A stretch of 39,138 nt of DNA from Streptomyces europaeiscabiei (GTDB lineage Bacteria; Actinomycetota; Actinomycetes; Streptomycetales; Streptomycetaceae): positions 1 to 39,138 of the forward strand of contig NZ_LRTR01000812.1 of assembly GCF_001550375.1 (NCBI RefSeq), given 5' to 3'. Shown here piece after piece: positions 16,301 to 23,301 of the stretch. How positions within the stretch are numbered: the stretch's first letter is position 1; each line of letters begins with the position of its first letter. Below the pieces are notes generated by a model that had not been told where the DNA came from, did not search any database, and saw nothing but the letters and a program-made list of their open reading frames with translations. Made by a program: the position numbers and the translations under genes.

Positions 16301-19300
16301 AGGCACCGGGGTCGGTGGCCCAGAGCCGGATCGACTTGACCCGGTCCTTGTAGTCACCGACCGCGCTGTCTGTGGCTGTCGTGGCGTCCGCGTAGACGAA
16401 CTCCAGTACCCGGCAGCCCTTCGTGGACGGCGTCGCCTGGCAGGTCGTCGCGTTGACCGCGCTCGTCGGCGAAACCACGTATCTCGGACGCGCCAGCTTC
16501 TTGCCGTCGACGTCCACTGTGGTCGAGAAGACGGTGACCGTCGAGTCGTCGACCGCCGAGGCCGACGAATAGAGCGCCCACGTCGTCGAGGAATCTTCCG
16601 CCTTGGCGAACACGGCGGTGTTGGCTTCCGTGTCGGTCAGTGTGAACTTCTTGGTGCTGGTCGAATAGGCCAGGGTGAGGGACTCCGCGCCGATCTCCGG
16701 CTCCCAGCCGCCCCCGCTCGTCTCCGTGAACGCGATCGCGCTGCCGTCACCGGAGAGCACCTCGACGGAAGTGCCGGAGGTCTCGCGGAGCTGCGTGTAG
16801 TCACTTGCTGCTGCCGTGACGGACGACGTCCAACCGGGGCCGAAGATCTCGGCCTGGCCCTCGGTGTCGGTGGCGTTGGCGCGGGATGAATACGTGCGCT
16901 CCACGCTCGCCTCGAATGCCGTGGCGTCAGTGCCCGACAGGGTGTAATCACCGGTGAGTTGGTTCACCTCCCCGGGGCCAACCTGGGCCGACGGAGCAGT
17001 GCCGGCGTCACGGTCGAGGGTGACCTCGACCGTCTGCGAATGGCCGGTGGTGGTGCCGTCGGTGAATGCGGCACGCAGTTCGATCACACCGTCCTCGGTG
17101 AGCGAGGAGACGGAGTTCCACACCAACTTCGTCGCGGTGCCACTGGTGACAGCCACCGGCCACGAGGGGACTGCGTTTCCCGAGGCCGTGACGTGCGCGA
17201 TCGGCACGGTGTGCCAGTCATCTGCCTCGCCCCGCCGGTACTGCCACGTCACGCCGGTGTAGGAAGGCAGCCCCTTGGCAGAGAGAGTCAGGCGACGTGC
17301 GGTGTCGTCGCCGTCCTTCGGCGACAGAATCGCCGCGCCGTCCGCGCCTACACCGAAGCTGTAGGCAGTGGTGGACGTGGAAAGGTTTCCGCCGGAGTCG
17401 ACCGTACGGACATACAGGGTGTGCCAGCCGCTCGCCGGGTCGATCGAGATAGTGGCTGCGTCACCACCCGATCCGTTCGTGGTGTCGAGCTTCTTGTTCG
17501 GCAGGCTGCTGTCGTCCAAGCCCCAGTGGTAGCCGGCGCCATCGCTGGAGGAAGTGTCTATGGCGCAGGACACCGCGGAGGCGGCCTTCGCGGTCCAGCC
17601 GTTCTCCTCGTACGTGTCGCAGGAGACGGTCGGCGCTGCTGGCTTTGTCGTGTTCAGTGCGAATGTGGTGTGGCCGGTCCAGGATCCGTAGTCCGTGCCG
17701 TCGTACGCCCGCACCCGGTAACGCAGGTGCGCTCCCGCCGGAAACGCGTTGGCCGAGGCGATCGCGAGCGTCGCGGCGGAGCCGGAAGCGACCGAGGCAG
17801 ACGTACCCGTGTAGGAGTAGGTGGTGTCCGCGTAGGCAGGGTCCGCGCTGATCTCGAACTGAGCCTTCGTCTTCGATCCGTCCGGATCAGTCACCTTCGC
17901 CGACAACGTCGGCGTCAGCGACGTCACATACCGGTTGCCGTTGTAGGTGTTGACCTGCGAGGGCGAGATCGCCGTCGAACCGGGCAACGCCGGGTAGGAG
18001 TTGTACGTCACCGTCAGGTGCGGCTCGGTGGAGCCGTCCCCCGACACGTAGTTGGCTGAGCGGAAACGACGCCAGGTGAAGGAGTCCGCCTCGTCAGCGC
18101 CCGCGATCCGCAGACCATGGTTCGTGGAACCGTCCGCCCATGCCTGCACGATGGCGTCGATATCGAAGTTCATCGTGCCGGCCGGGCAGTCGGTGGCCGA
18201 GTAGCCCTTGGCCGCCGTGTTCGTCACCGCGCCCGTCGCGGTGGTCGACGGCTGGTCGCCCCAGGTGATGTCCGACGACGACCACGCCCCGGTGATCCGC
18301 CGCACCTGCGTGCCCGCTCCCGTCGTCTGGCAGGTCGAGGAGTGGTACGAGTACAGCGCCAGGTTCGTGTCGGTGATGTGCTTGCCCTTGAACGCCGACA
18401 CGTCGAACTTCAGATACGAGCGGGCCTTCGTGTTTCCCCCGTCGTACGTGCCCGACTTCAACTCCGTCGAGGAGACCTGCGAGTCGGTGTAGTCGGTGGC
18501 CACCCAGGTGTCCGTGGTGACGGCGAGCGTGGACGTGGGGTCGACGGTGACCGGATAGGTCAGATCCCGCTCGAAGTAGTCCGCGTCTGGGGTGAGAACC
18601 AGGGTTTGGCCGCCGTCCTCGGCGGTCTCGACCTTCGTCGCCACCTTCTCCTGATGCTTCGACTCGCCGGAGAGCTTGTCCTTGGAGGAGTCCCACATCA
18701 TCGGCGCCGGCGCTTCGGCCACCAGTTTCCCGGCGCCGTCCTTCATCAGCAGGTGCCCTGAATCGGCCACCGACAGCTTCAGGCCGTCCAGGTCCAACGG
18801 AATGCTGAACTGCAGGCCCGCCTGGGGAGCGGTGTCCAGCACGACGTTCTGGCTGAAGCCCTGAGCCAGAGCCGTCACCGTCAGCGTCTGCCCGGCCCCG
18901 ATGTCGTACGAGGCGGTATCACCCTTCACCGAGGGGGTGGGCAGCTCGGACTCCCAGCCCATCCCGAAGGACTTCTCCCCCTTCGCCACCGACGCCAGCG
19001 CCTTGTCCCCGCCGTCGGAGACCTTGATCTCGGCCGCCGCTACATCCGGCTCCAAGGCCGAACCCTTGTCCGACAGCGAAGTATCGATGTCCTGCCAGAC
19101 ACCGCCCACCTTCTGCCGGACAGGACCGGCATACGTGGATGTCTGCAGTTCACCACTCGGCAGGGCGTACGTGGTCGAGGTCGCCGAACGCTCCGACAAC
19201 GCCTCGATCTTCCGGTCCTGCAACCGGGCCATCAGCAACGCCGCCGCCGCCGAATCCGCCGACGAGGCAGCCGCCTTCTTGTCCGACGCAGACACCACCT

Positions 19301-19538
19301 CGGTGGTGTCAGAGCCGGTGGCGAACGCCGCACCCGACTCCAGCGACACCAGCGCCGTCTCCGCCGCCATCACCACGGCCACCGCCAGTGCCACACGCCT
19401 CAGCGAGCCGCGTGACGGTCTCGCCCGCCCCCGTGAAGACGGGAAGCCCCGTCCCCTGATTGGTCTCAACACAACTCCTGCGATCACCCCGTGCGCCCGA
19501 TGCGCTACGAGCCGCGTGATCAAACAGCAGTAATTCAT
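13317..19538 (-). CDS. WapA/Rhs-type secreted YD-repeat toxin with hydrophobic tip (Rhs1)
   Basis: This giant protein (2073 residues if started at ATG 19538) has the layout of WapA-like polymorphic toxins. A signal segment at about 48-73 (RRVALAVAVVMAAETALVSL, then GAAFA) leads to a DNRLRE-type domain at about 342-512 with its WGDQPSTT and AWADGSTNHGLRI motifs. Fibronectin-like segments follow, then an Rhs-type region from about 855 (GPGEVNQLTGDYTLSG). YD repeats such as YTYDSDGR and YDEYGN run from about 1100 to 1900. The core end (GVRLYDSTTGRFLSVDPVYG) lies near 1939. After RYDLDG, residues 1969-2073 form a variable tip with two Cys and a hydrophobic run LGALASAVSGAVPGVGMVAA onward. The true start may be GTG 19472 or TTG 19469, where AGGAG precedes; ATG 19538 has no ribosome site. 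It is followed by two coupled membrane proteins. Confidence 0.9.
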   Translation of the reverse strand: MNYCCLITRLVAHRAHGVIAGVVLRPIRGRGFPSSRGRARPSRGSLRRVALAVAVVMAAETALVSLESGAAFATGSDTTEVVSASDKKAAASSADSAAAALLMARLQDRKIEALSERSATSTTYALPSGELQTSTYAGPVRQKVGGVWQDIDTSLSDKGSALEPDVAAAEIKVSDGGDKALASVAKGEKSFGMGWESELPTPSVKGDTASYDIGAGQTLTVTALAQGFSQNVVLDTAPQAGLQFSIPLDLDGLKLSVADSGHLLMKDGAGKLVAEAPAPMMWDSSKDKLSGESKHQEKVATKVETAEDGGQTLVLTPDADYFERDLTYPVTVDPTSTLAVTTDTWVATDYTDSQVSSTELKSGTYDGGNTKARSYLKFDVSAFKGKHITDTNLALYSYHSSTCQTTGAGTQVRRITGAWSSSDITWGDQPSTTATGAVTNTAAKGYSATDCPAGTMNFDIDAIVQAWADGSTNHGLRIAGADEADSFTWRRFRSANYVSGDGSTEPHLTVTYNSYPALPGSTAISPSQVNTYNGNRYVTSLTPTLSAKVTDPDGSKTKAQFEISADPAYADTTYSYTGTSASVASGSAATLAIASANAFPAGAHLRYRVRAYDGTDYGSWTGHTTFALNTTKPAAPTVSCDTYEENGWTAKAASAVSCAIDTSSSDGAGYHWGLDDSSLPNKKLDTTNGSGGDAATISIDPASGWHTLYVRTVDSGGNLSTSTTAYSFGVGADGAAILSPKDGDDTARRLTLSAKGLPSYTGVTWQYRRGEADDWHTVPIAHVTASGNAVPSWPVAVTSGTATKLVWNSVSSLTEDGVIELRAAFTDGTTTGHSQTVEVTLDRDAGTAPSAQVGPGEVNQLTGDYTLSGTDATAFEASVERTYSSRANATDTEGQAEIFGPGWTSSVTAAASDYTQLRETSGTSVEVLSGDGSAIAFTETSGGGWEPEIGAESLTLAYSTSTKKFTLTDTEANTAVFAKAEDSSTTWALYSSASAVDDSTVTVFSTTVDVDGKKLARPRYVVSPTSAVNATTCQATPSTKGCRVLEFVYADATTATDSAVGDYKDRVKSIRLWATDPGASAATVETIASYRYSGSGRLREAWDPRVSPALKTTYTYDSDGRVATLAAPGELPWAFTYGKAGSALTAGAGMLLKASRSGLAEGSASATSGTAATTVVYDVPLSGPTAPQQMDAATVATWAQNEAPIDATAVFPADSVPSSSNGAGLAASDYGRATITYISANGEETNTAGPGGALTTTEYDEYGNTVAELTAANRELALGTANGASGELATLGLSDLSTAERAQQLSTVSEYSADGERLTDEYGPLHHVTLTKQLTGSTSETTLAAGTATPAREHTSYSYDEDRPTSAAVSGLVTSVVTGAAIPGYATDADTQTSTAAYDWATGQQKFTSGGEESTTVTAYDGSGRVATTRTAGSSGSDAGTLQYTYYSADSTGACSSVIWAGLLCRTTPAATVTGGGNNPASQVTTVSTYDRWGQIATKAETAGSVARTTTTTVDAAGRVTKTAITGGIGTATPATTVTYNTANGKVATQSSNSQTITYGYDTLGRPISYDDGAGNTSTTAYDLLNRPVKTTDSAPSTVTYTYSTAGNLKTLTDSVAGTFTASYDADGALTSETLPGDYKLTVTTDPTGKETGREYTSSDGVTVASDNAGYAITGRQTGHTQTDGSTTQSEYTYDNSGRLTQAADTTTSGCLTRAYTLDASSNRTALKTNLDDCDSSTDDTTTATTSYTYDSADRLVNSGYVYDAFGRTTSNGESALGYHTNDLVASETVGTSRNSWSLDAAGRLAVQTAQTQANDGTWSTGGTTTSHYGDATDRPTWSKTGDTVSRNITDMTGGLTATTGASGSIVLHFANIHGDIMVQQPLDTTVASTVQHYDEYGNKLDGTSATRYGSLGTYQRSTHTLSGLTLMGVRLYDSTTGRFLSVDPVYGGNANAYSYPLDPINRYDLDGRKPIKKYNKTGFSCGLTSCTLKLSRKKTEWLIDMLEGGKKLGALASAVSGAVPGVGMVAAIFILGGVVALTDFYQWYLGYLLKHYPRRGTKIVRSHVGPTYAWHQ

Positions 19539-19754
19539 GAAAGTAAAGGCCAGGTTTATTCACACCGTTATCACAACGCGACTCGGTGAAGGATGTGCCG
19601 CCTTGACCGCCTCCAACTCAGGCCAGGCGACTGCCTCGTTGCCGCCTTCTCGCCCCCATAACCCACACCATGCCACCCCATACTGGGTCCCTCTTCTCTG
19701 GCATTCTCAGCTCCGTCTCACGCCAAACGCGCGATGATTGTGACCAAGCCGTGA

Positions 19755-20489
19755 TCAGCAAGCATTAACGCAACGGGTGCAATCCCGACAGGCAAGCGTG
19801 CGACACTCCCTCACGGTCGTCGGCCAATTTGGGCCGACGATCCGGTAACCCACGCCGGGCGTGGTGGCGATGACAGGCGGGTCGCCGAGTTTGCGGCGCA
19901 GGCGGCTGATGGTCACCGTGACGGTGTTGGTGAACGGGTCGGCGTGCTCGTCCCAGACCTGTTCGAGGAGGTCCTCCGCGCTGAGGAAGGCAGGGCTCGC
20001 GCTCAGGAGGGCTTCGAGTACCGCGAACTCCTTCACGGAGAGGTCGAGGTGTCGGCCGTCGCGTGCGGCCGTACGGCCCAGCAGGTCGAGTTCGATGCCC
20101 GCCGTGCGCAGGGTGCGGGACCGGGCGGCGGGGCGGCGGCGGCCCAGGGCGCGGATGCGCAGGACAAGTTCGGGGAAGTGGAAGGGTTTGGCAAGGTAGT
20201 CGTCGGCGCCCAGGGCCAGGCCGCTGACGCGGTCGCCGGGCGAGTCGGCGGCGGTCAGCATCAGCACCATCACGCGGCTTTCCCGCTCGATGATCATCTG
20301 GCAGAGAGTGTCGCCGTGGATGCCGGGCAGGTCGCGGTCGAGCACGACGACGTCGTATGCATTGGTGTCAAGTTTGGCCGCGGCGTCGAGTCCGTCGTAG
20401 GCCACGTCCACGGCCATGCCCTGATCGCGCAGTCCCTCGGCGATGACCTCGGCGAGGGGGCGGGCGTCCTCGACCACCAGGACTCTCAA
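19755..20489 (-). CDS. OmpR-family response regulator with Cys-rich tail
   Basis: This 244-residue regulator has a receiver domain at residues 1-115: acidic pocket Glu7/Asp8, phospho-acceptor Asp51 in VVVLDRDLPG, Thr79 and Lys101 in YLAKPF. A winged-helix OmpR domain covers about 125-225 (LSVKEFAVLEALL, TVTVTISRLRRKLGDPP, TPGVGYRIVG). After GYRIVGPNW, where relatives normally end, there is an extra tail ECRTLACRDCTRCVNAC with five cysteines. The tail has less GC-biased codons, so it may be a read-through extension or a genuine metal/redox site. The TTG start at 20489 overlaps the kinase stop (TTGA), so both are made from one mRNA. Targets are unknown; the adjacent rhs1 gene is on the same strand 216 bases downstream. 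Confidence 0.93.
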   Translation of the reverse strand: MRVLVVEDARPLAEVIAEGLRDQGMAVDVAYDGLDAAAKLDTNAYDVVVLDRDLPGIHGDTLCQMIIERESRVMVLMLTAADSPGDRVSGLALGADDYLAKPFHFPELVLRIRALGRRRPAARSRTLRTAGIELDLLGRTAARDGRHLDLSVKEFAVLEALLSASPAFLSAEDLLEQVWDEHADPFTNTVTVTISRLRRKLGDPPVIATTPGVGYRIVGPNWPTTVRECRTLACRDCTRCVNAC

Positions 20490-21736
20490 CGGGCCACGCC
20501 CCTTTCTGCGTTGGGGGCCGCTGCCGTCCTGTCGTCCGTGCGGGGGAGGGTGACGGTGACGCGCAGGCCGCCGTCGGGACGGGCATGCAAGTCCAGGGTG
20601 CCGTGATGGGCCGCGACGATGGCCGCGACGATGGACAGGCCGAGGCCGCTGCCCCGGCCGGTGCTGGTCCGGTCTGCGCCGAGGCGGCGGAAGGGCTGCG
20701 CGAGGTCCGCCACCCTCTGCTGGTCCAGGACCGGACCGCTGGACTCGACGACGAGGGACACTGCGCTCCCGCCGTCCCCTTCACCTTCTTCGGCCCGTAC
20801 CGCAGCTCCGATCCAGCCCCCTGCGTCGTTGTGCGCGATCGCGTTGTCGATCACGTTGTCGGCCGCGCGGCGCAGCAGTGTCCGGCTCCCCCACACCCAC
20901 GCGGAGCCGTCGATACGGGTTTCGCGCACGGTCAGGCCCTTGGCCGCGATGTCCCCCGCTCGCCTGGCCAGGGCGTCCTGTGTGAGCCGGCCGAGGGCGA
21001 GCCGCCCCGTGTCGGTGAACTCGCCGTGCTGGGCGCGCGCCAGGACGAGGAAGCTCTCCAGCAGCAGGTCCACCTGGTCGAGTTCAGCACGCATCCGGGC
21101 GGCCAGCGTGGCCGTGGTCTCAGGTACGGGGCCCGGCTTGGCGAGGGCCACGTCCAGGGAGGCTCGCATCGTGGTGAGTGGAGTGCGCAGTTCGTGGGAG
21201 GCGTTGGCGACGAAGAGGCGCTGTGCCTCGAAGGAGCGTTCCAGGCGGCCGAGGAGGTCGTCGATGGTGTCGGCGAGGTCCTTCACCTCGTCGACAGGGC
21301 CGCCGATCGCCAGGCGTTCGTGCAGGCTGTCGGCGGTGATCCGGCGGGTGGCCGCTGTCATCACGCGCAGCGGGCGCAGTACCCGGCCTGCGAGGAACCA
21401 GCCGAGACCGACCGAGACCACCGTCATGACGCCAAGCGCGATGGCGGACCCGATCAGGATCTTTTTGGTCTGGATGTCGTGTGCCTGAGCCAGCTGCTGC
21501 TCCAGCTCGTCGATGCGGGCCTGGGCACTTGACGCCCTGTTAGGCCAAATCGTGCCGTTGTCGGGTGCGGCGGGGCTGGAGAGCGATCCGCCCACGGCCG
21601 CGATGGCGATCAGTGCCGTTCCGGAGAGCAGGAACAGAGTGGCGTACAAGGCGGTGAAGCGTGCGCGGGCGGTGCCACGGCGCAGGCCGAGCCTGGCGGT
21701 CAGGCTCGCCAACCGTCGGGGTGGTCCCCACTTCAT
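20486..21736 (-). CDS. Sensor histidine kinase
   Basis: This 416-residue membrane kinase has two transmembrane segments, about residues 27-50 and 93-117. The short extracytoplasmic loop between them (SLSSPAAPDNGTIW to the helix RIDELEQQLAQAHDIQTKK) looks partly coiled-coil. A HAMP domain (GRVLRPLRVMTAATRRI) follows. The HisKA box VANASHELRTPLTTM places the phospho-acceptor at His181. The ATPase domain has the N box NVIDNAIAHN and the G2 box GRGSGLGLSIVAAI. The G1 box is ESSGPV in place of DxGxG, a variant I know from other actinobacterial kinases. It is encoded just upstream of its response regulator with overlapping stop and start. It is divergent from the exported protein at 21974, a possible ligand or target. 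Confidence 0.94.
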   Translation of the reverse strand: MKWGPPRRLASLTARLGLRRGTARARFTALYATLFLLSGTALIAIAAVGGSLSSPAAPDNGTIWPNRASSAQARIDELEQQLAQAHDIQTKKILIGSAIALGVMTVVSVGLGWFLAGRVLRPLRVMTAATRRITADSLHERLAIGGPVDEVKDLADTIDDLLGRLERSFEAQRLFVANASHELRTPLTTMRASLDVALAKPGPVPETTATLAARMRAELDQVDLLLESFLVLARAQHGEFTDTGRLALGRLTQDALARRAGDIAAKGLTVRETRIDGSAWVWGSRTLLRRAADNVIDNAIAHNDAGGWIGAAVRAEEGEGDGGSAVSLVVESSGPVLDQQRVADLAQPFRRLGADRTSTGRGSGLGLSIVAAIVAAHHGTLDLHARPDGGLRVTVTLPRTDDRTAAAPNAERGVAR

Positions 21737-21973
21737 ATGTCTGCTCCCTTCCTGCGGTCTGAATCAGGGATGTCTCGGCCAAGGCCCTGTGACCAGGCTA
21801 AGCGGCGGCGCCTAACAGTGAAATGACAGCGCCCGTTCGGCCTCTGTAACCCATGTCGTCGCAGGATGGGGCCCAAGAGCGATGAGGGCTGTCGACGACG
21901 GCGGCTACGGCAGCAACGGCAGCGGCCGTCGAAGCGTCGGGCTGTACCAGACCATATGAGGGGAAGCTGTTTC

Positions 21974-22666
21974 GTGTTTCGTGTGAAGAGTGACCAGCCT
22001 GCTGCGGGCCGACGGTGGCTGCCCGCGACCCGGCGCGGGCGCTTGACTGCTCTTGCTGTCGCGGTGGCTGCCGTGGCGGGTGGGACTTTCGCCGGTGTTG
22101 CCACCGCCAATGGCGGTGACGAGGGGCCGCTGGCAGTCACGGCCCACATGATGGAGGGGATCCCGACCCTGACCGCGTCCGACTGGGTCACGCACGGCGA
22201 CCACGCCGTCGTGATCGAGATGGTGCCCGGCAGCGAACGCAGGGGTGCCCTGCCGGAGGACAAGAAGGACAACGGTGAAGGGCACATCCCGCGCACCGCC
22301 ACGATGAAGGTCGACCAGGTGCTGTGGTCCAAGCCCGGTGCCGAGGCCGCGCCGAAGACCTACCCGGTCGAGCTCCTGGGCTGGTGGTGGGAGGGCGACA
22401 GCGAGCGGGAGTTCGCCTGGCAGGGTGAGCCCCGCTACGAGGAGGGCCACAAGTACATCGCCCTGCTGGTGAAGGGCGGTGACGGCAAGTGGGGCGCCAC
22501 CTTGCACGCGATGCCCTACGACGACGGGAAGGTCGGCACCGGCGAAAGCGCCGGGAAGACCAGCACCGGCGAAACCGCCGGTGAACTTCAGGGCCTGGAG
22601 AAGGAAGCCCACGGCAAGAACGCAGCCGCGGTGAAGCAGCTCCTGGAAGCGGCCCAGCCGAAGTAG
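21974..22666 (+). CDS. Exported protein of unknown function next to the two-component system
   Basis: This protein of about 230 residues starts at GTG 21974 with AGGGGAA eight bases upstream; the longer frame from 21866 lacks a site. A basic N-terminus (RRWLPATRRGR) and the hydrophobic run LTALAVAVAAVAGGTFAGVA form a signal peptide or anchor. The mature part is acidic and contains a beta-rich core (TASDWVTHGDHAVVIEMVPG, ATMKVDQVLWSKPG, YPVELLGWWWEGDSEREFAW, HKYIALLVKGGDGKWG). I do not recognise the family. The C-terminal linker has a short internal repeat TGESAGKTSTGETAGE. It is divergent from the sensor kinase with a 237-base shared region, so the pair may act together or share control; this is inference. 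Confidence 0.8.
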   Translation: MFRVKSDQPAAGRRWLPATRRGRLTALAVAVAAVAGGTFAGVATANGGDEGPLAVTAHMMEGIPTLTASDWVTHGDHAVVIEMVPGSERRGALPEDKKDNGEGHIPRTATMKVDQVLWSKPGAEAAPKTYPVELLGWWWEGDSEREFAWQGEPRYEEGHKYIALLVKGGDGKWGATLHAMPYDDGKVGTGESAGKTSTGETAGELQGLEKEAHGKNAAAVKQLLEAAQPK

Positions 22667-22823
22667 CCGCACACACCGATATCGGCCCTGCGGCGGGGAA
22701 CACTGCGCACCCCGCCGCACTGCTCTGAAGTGATCGAGGTTCCTTGCACGCCGCAGTCGCCCAGGGGCAGTCTTGCGGTGGGAGCATTGATGTGCTTCCG
22801 ATAGGCAGGGGGCCCGGATCGAC

Positions 22824-22849
22824 GGCCCGAGATCCAAGGTCGGGCCTTT
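22824..22849 (+). terminator. Possible terminator of the exported-protein gene
   Basis: GGCCCGA (22824-22830) pairs with TCGGGCC (22840-22846) across a nine-base loop and is followed by TTT. It lies about 160 bases after the stop, and its right arm overlaps the IstA relic, so it may be fortuitous. Confidence 0.4.
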
Positions 22850-22988
22850 CGCGGCGATCCGCGGGGGCTCTCGTACGGAAAAGCTGTCGATCCATGAGCT
22901 CTCCCGTCGCTATGGGGTCCATCGGCGGCTGGTCCTTGAGGCTCTGACATCACCGTGGCCCACTCCGCGCAAGCCGATGCCGCCGTAG
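22833..22988 (+). pseudogene. istA: IS21-family IstA transposase N-terminal relic
   Basis: One frame reads PFAAIRGGSRTEKLSIHELS followed by RRYGVHRRLVLEALTSPWP and TPRKPMPP, then TAG at 22986. This is the N-terminal helix-turn-helix of IS21-type IstA transposases, whose pattern is AIRRDxRxxGLSIRELARRYGVHRRTVxxALxSxxPxPRK. No start codon, no DDE domain and no IstB follow, so only a fragment remains. It marks past IS activity inside the island, upstream of rhs2. Confidence 0.6.
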
Positions 22989-23301
22989 GCGTCGGTACGT
23001 GCGGAGCGATGCTGGTGAGCATCCATGAAGCGGTACCAGGGCCGGCCGTGTTCCGGGCCCGTGTCGCTGCCGCAGAGGAGAGCCGGATGCGTGCAGACGC
23101 GCACGTCCGCGCGGTGGTCGTCCCGCCCCTCAATCTCTCATCTCACGGCATCGACCCGCCCCCCGTGAACTACCGCTGATCAGCCCCGTAGTGCTCCACC
23201 GCAGAACGTCACCACCGACTCGCACCACTGCTGGCACGAAGCCGAGCGATCGCACTTTCGTAACGCACACAAGGAAGACACTTGTTGATGTTGTAAGAAA
23301 A
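22989..23301. other. Intergenic region upstream of rhs2
   Basis: I see no convincing gene here. An open frame at 22955-23179 lacks a ribosome site and family resemblance. The last 60 bases are AT-richer than the surroundings and presumably hold the rhs2 promoter, but no clear -35/-10 pair stands out. Confidence 0.5.

Noticed and set aside
22588..23133. A 181-residue minus-strand frame between the exported protein and rhs2
   Set aside because: It overlaps the exported-protein gene, has no ribosome site or codon bias, and its opposite strand reads as an IstA relic.
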